Assembly: GCA_900542245.1 (NCBI GenBank)
Contig: UQMQ01000099.1
Span: 1 to 8,443 of the forward strand
Source of the DNA: an uncultured Eubacteriales bacterium
GTDB lineage: Bacteria; Bacillota; Clostridia; Peptostreptococcales; Anaerovoracaceae
Reading direction: 5' to 3'
DNA length: 8,443 bases
Made by a program: the position numbers and the translations under genes. Positions 6,836 to 8,443 of the stretch are shown here, piece after piece. Numbering within the stretch: the first letter of the stretch is position 1; each line of letters opens with the position of its first letter. A model generated the notes under the pieces. It ran no database searches, was not told where the DNA came from, and saw nothing but the letters and a program-made list of their open reading frames with translations.

Positions 6836-6850
6836 GAACAGCAGCTGTTC
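6836..6850. repeat. 15-base dyad-symmetric site
   Basis: GAACAGC (6836-6842) and GCTGTTC (6844-6850) form a perfect 7-base inverted repeat about a single central base. The spacing between GAAC and GTTC is 7 bases, not the 4 expected for a Gram-positive LexA box. It lies in the 3' untranslated region of the SMI1/KNR4 gene. Its function is unknown. Confidence 0.4.
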
Positions 6851-6890
6851 GATAAACTGGAAGCTATCGCTTACATCATATAAAGAAAAA

Positions 6891-7481
6891 TTATATTAAA
6901 TTCTCAATAACTGTTTCCGTCATTTTCAGTGCTTCGGTAATGTTCGGAGCGACATAATAGATAAAATCCGGGTCATGCACATAACAAATAATTTGACCGA
7001 TTTCACCTTTCTCGCTTGGGTTATAGTCCAACATCAGATAAAGAGAACCGGCATACTCAGCAAAGGGAAACCAACGCTCACAAAACAGATATGGCTTTAT
7101 GCGTTCGTCTAATTGTTGCAGTTGTTTTTCACCAATTACATTTGGAAACTCTGTCATTTTACAGTTTTTATTTTGAAAAAGAGATTTTAACTTGATTATT
7201 TCTTTTAGTGACAGTAGGCGATACCCGCGATAAAATCCCTCCTGCGGCCAAATTAAGCTCATATAGCCGCTGCCGTTTTTGTATGAATATACGGTTTTAA
7301 AATCCTCTGGCAATCTTATTTGAAATTGATTTTCAAAGGCGCTTAATTCTTCTTTTGTAGCACCTTGAATTTTAAGATACTCGTCAATATCTTCCTGTTC
7401 TACTTCCTCATCATTTAGTGCTTCAGCATTTTCAAGGAGAAGCTGCTCATTTCTCTTGACAAGTTCCACTATGCTATCCAT
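6891..7481 (-). CDS. SMI1/KNR4 (SUKH superfamily) protein, likely orphan immunity protein
   Basis: The 196-residue cytoplasmic protein has an acidic helical N-terminus (about 1-38) and then a SUKH fold: ATKEELSAFENQFQIRLPEDF (41-61) followed by YSYKNGSG (65-72), and the second block WFPFAEYAGSLYLMLDYNPS (137-156) with GEIGQI (159-164). Bacterial SUKH proteins mostly neutralise nuclease or other toxins of contact-dependent and polymorphic toxin systems. No toxin gene is next to it, so it is either an orphan immunity gene or has another role. The ATG at 7481 is chosen because GAGG lies 8 bases upstream; the GTG at 7490 would overlap that site. The gene is clearly AT-rich (13 G+C of 60 at 7141-7200), unlike both neighbours, which suggests horizontal acquisition. 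It has its own promoter and downstream hairpins. Confidence 0.85.
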   Translation of the reverse strand: MDSIVELVKRNEQLLLENAEALNDEEVEQEDIDEYLKIQGATKEELSAFENQFQIRLPEDFKTVYSYKNGSGYMSLIWPQEGFYRGYRLLSLKEIIKLKSLFQNKNCKMTEFPNVIGEKQLQQLDERIKPYLFCERWFPFAEYAGSLYLMLDYNPSEKGEIGQIICYVHDPDFIYYVAPNITEALKMTETVIENLI

Positions 7482-7524
7482 TTTGAACACCTCACAACTT
7501 CCGATTTATCGTCTTGTATTTATT

Positions 7525-7553
7525 ATTTTACCACAATTCCGAGAGCGTGGAAA
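7525..7553 (-). promoter_or_regulatory. Promoter of the SMI1/KNR4 gene
   Basis: On the minus strand TTTCCA (7548-7553, four of six matches) lies 17 bases from TAAAAT (7525-7530, five of six). The -10 box is preceded by TGG, giving the TGn extended -10 motif that compensates for a weak -35. The leader to the ATG at 7481 would be about 37 bases. Confidence 0.5.
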
Positions 7554-7710
7554 TAGAGAGTTTTCCGGGCTGATTTCCGACCTTATGGATATACGGGGCG
7601 GGCGGTCTTTTAGGTGTAGACTTAGGGTAGTTCATCGATGAGCTGCACCTTGAAAAATGAATGACCGTCCGAAAAGGAATACCCCGGCAGGGGAAGCACC
7701 GCAACGAGCC

Positions 7711-7735
7711 ACTTCGGGACAAAATGTCCCGAAGT
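7711..7735. repeat. Perfect 11-base inverted repeat
   Basis: ACTTCGGGACA (7711-7721) and TGTCCCGAAGT (7725-7735) are exact inverse complements separated by AAA. No T-run follows on either strand, so it is not an intrinsic terminator. In an element of this type such a palindrome could be an operator, a recombinase or relaxosome site, or a stable RNA hairpin. Confidence 0.75.
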
Positions 7736-7779
7736 CCGGGGAGCGTGCCAACGCCGGAACACGCCGCCATTGTCGGGGT

Positions 7780-7807
7780 CCCCGCAAAGTCGCATGGCTT
7801 TGTGGGG
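7780..7807 (+). repeat. Ten-base-pair hairpin in the VLP gene leader
   Basis: CCCCGCAAAG (7780-7789) pairs with CTTTGTGGGG (7798-7807) around an 8-base loop. The single imperfect position is a G-U wobble in the plus-strand RNA but a C-A mismatch on the other strand, which points to a structure formed in a plus-strand transcript. It lies 123 bases upstream of the VLP start codon and has no T-run. Confidence 0.55.
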
Positions 7808-7930
7808 AGAGGAGGAGCAGCGGAGCGAGTGAGTTTTGCCGCTTGCGGTGAAACGAACGATACGCAGCTTGCGACGACGAGGCAGGAAGCCTTTTCGGGG
7901 AGAACGGCAAAGGAAAAATGGAGGGAACAC

Positions 7931-8344
7931 ATGAGAGAGAACCCATATAAACGACTGCCGCCCATAGAGCGCAGGCAGGACGGTTCCCTTTACCGCATGA
8001 CACCGGCACAGAGGAAACAGGCAAACGCCCTGATCCGCCGGGAGTGCTGCTGTTATGAGGACGGGAACTGTATGCTCCTTGACGATGGGGACACCCACAC
8101 CTGCCCCCAGACCATTTCTTTCTCGGTCTGCTGTAAGTGGTTCCGCTGGTCGGTCTTGCCGCAAATCGGGACGCTGGAAGCGGAGATTTTCCGGGATAAG
8201 GAGCTAAAACGCTGTGCGGTCTGCGGCAGAGTGTTCGTCCCAAAGTCCAACCGGGCGAAATACTGTCCCGACTGTGCCGCCAGAGTTCACAGGCGGCAGA
8301 AAACAGAAAGTGAACGGAAAAGGAGGTCTTGTGTGGACAGTTAG
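7931..8344 (+). CDS. Cysteine-rich VLP domain protein of integrative elements
   Basis: The 137-residue basic protein matches from memory the 'cysteine-rich VLP' family common in clostridial conjugative elements. MTPAQRKQANALIRRECC (23-40) leads into a cysteine cluster: C39, C40, C41, C47, C58, C67 and C68 (the last two in SVCCKWFRW). The VLP tripeptide is at 76-78. The C-terminal half has a zinc-ribbon-like CxxC...CxxC arrangement (C95, C98, C112, C115), with RCAVCGRVFVPKSNRAKYC (94-112) resembling short zinc fingers of DNA-associated proteins. A lysine/arginine-rich tail follows. The biochemical role is not established; nucleic-acid binding is an inference from the fingers and charge. The ATG at 7931 has GGAGGG 5 bases upstream. 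The same frame stays open back to 7661, but that part is low-complexity in codon use and overlaps the hairpins, so it is excluded. Confidence 0.85.
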   Translation: MRENPYKRLPPIERRQDGSLYRMTPAQRKQANALIRRECCCYEDGNCMLLDDGDTHTCPQTISFSVCCKWFRWSVLPQIGTLEAEIFRDKELKRCAVCGRVFVPKSNRAKYCPDCAARVHRRQKTESERKRRSCVDS

Positions 8345-8389
8345 GGGCTGAAAAGTCCTTGATTTACAAGGCTTTGCAAGCACAGAACA

Positions 8390-8420
8390 GGGGCAGGCAA
8401 TAGAAACTACCGTCTGCCCC
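8390..8420 (+). repeat. Hairpin downstream of the VLP gene
   Basis: GGGGCAGGC (8390-8398) pairs with GTCTGCCCC (8412-8420), nine pairs including one G-U, around a 13-base loop. The sequence after it is CGGAAAC with no T-run, so it is not a typical terminator. A smaller dyad, CCTTG-ATTTA-CAAGG, lies just before it (about 8357-8371). Together they may belong to a transfer origin or a leader of the next, unseen gene; this is inference only. Confidence 0.5.
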
Positions 8421-8443
8421 CGGAAACAGGCTTCTAACCGTCC

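Larger units (their letters stand above)
7554..7930. other. Structured, apparently non-coding leader of the mobile segment
   Basis: This stretch lies between the SMI1/KNR4 promoter and the VLP-protein start. Both strands contain long open frames because the DNA is GC-rich, but none starts with a convincing ribosome site or matches a family I know. It contains two strong hairpins (7711-7735 and 7780-7807) and smaller ones such as CCGC-TT-GCGG (about 7840) and CGCA-GCT-TGCG (about 7862). I read it as an untranslated region with RNA or DNA structure, possibly linked to element transfer or regulation. A plus-strand frame open from 7661 runs in phase into the VLP gene, so a longer protein cannot be excluded. 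Confidence 0.45.
7554..8443 (+). mobile_element. Fragment of an integrative/mobilizable element (boundaries unresolved)
   Basis: From about 7554 the sequence changes to GC-rich DNA (37 G+C of 60 at 7981-8040) and to the plus strand. It carries a cysteine-rich VLP-domain gene, a family known from clostridial conjugative and mobilizable elements near mobilization genes, plus several hairpins upstream and downstream. No integrase, relaxase or attachment site is in the window, and no terminal repeat is seen, so the left limit is set only by the change in composition. The right part is cut by the window edge. Confidence 0.5.

Noticed and set aside
6836..6850. LexA/DinR SOS box
   Set aside because: The GAAC and GTTC halves are 7 bases apart instead of 4, and the site is in a 3' region rather than at a promoter.
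6719..6890. Minus-strand open frame after the SMI1/KNR4 gene, possible remnant of another protein
   Set aside because: It has no start codon near its beginning, contains both hairpins and runs through the terminator, so untranslated sequence explains it better.
7661..7930. N-terminal extension of the VLP protein by 90 codons
   Set aside because: The start at 7661 has no ribosome site, the extension crosses two strong hairpins and has no family resemblance, while the ATG at 7931 has a strong GGAGGG.
7528..8243. Several overlapping minus-strand open frames in the mobile segment
   Set aside because: They overlap each other and the VLP gene, lack ribosome sites, and are rich in Pro, Ser, Arg and Cys as expected from antisense reading of GC-rich DNA.
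8329..8403. 24-residue open frame starting with TTG and overlapping the end of the VLP gene
   Set aside because: An AGGAGG precedes it, but only 2 bases from the TTG, too close for normal initiation, and the peptide matches nothing I recognise.
1..8443. CRISPR array, tRNA, rRNA or riboswitch
   Set aside because: No regularly spaced repeats, cloverleaf or familiar aptamer core was found on reading either strand.

Overview
The window looks like chromosomal DNA of an anaerobic Firmicute of the class Clostridia. The signs are the rsmD, coaD, coiled-coil 'ATPase' gene order, strong AGGAGG-type ribosome binding sites, a YkvI-type membrane protein, and a cysteine-rich VLP protein of the kind carried by clostridial integrative elements. 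No 16S gene or other species marker is present, so the genus cannot be named.

Positions 1-216 are an AT-rich intergenic region. It holds the intrinsic terminator of the operon to its right (169-199) and a well-formed minus-strand promoter (19-47) that reads out of the left edge toward an unseen gene.

Positions 217-6653 carry six tightly packed minus-strand genes. In transcription order (right to left) they are rsmD (16S rRNA methyltransferase), coaD (phosphopantetheine adenylyltransferase), a coiled-coil F0-b-like protein, a 673-residue fusion of a YkvI-type ten-helix membrane protein with a metallo-beta-lactamase-fold hydrolase, an M20-family amidohydrolase/peptidase, and an N-acyl-D-amino-acid deacylase-type amidohydrolase. 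The first three are a conserved clostridial housekeeping cluster. The last three look like a catabolic add-on: a membrane carrier joined to one hydrolase and followed by two amide-cleaving metalloenzymes. I infer uptake and hydrolysis of an N-acylated or D-amino-acid-containing compound, but the substrate cannot be read from sequence. No clear internal terminator separates the two halves, so they may share transcripts from the rsmD promoter (6715-6743).

Positions 6654-7553 are an accessory segment with much lower GC. It contains one SMI1/KNR4 (SUKH) family gene with its own promoter and two downstream hairpins. It resembles an orphan immunity gene, since no partner toxin is in view.

Positions 7554-8443 switch to GC-rich DNA on the plus strand: about 375 bases of hairpin-rich, apparently non-coding sequence, then a gene for a cysteine-rich VLP-domain protein, then another hairpin at the right edge. 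This is best read as one end or an internal piece of an integrative/mobilizable element whose remainder lies beyond the window.

The best candidate for something undescribed is the carrier/hydrolase fusion together with the two deacylase-type enzymes behind it. The structured leader of the mobile segment comes second.
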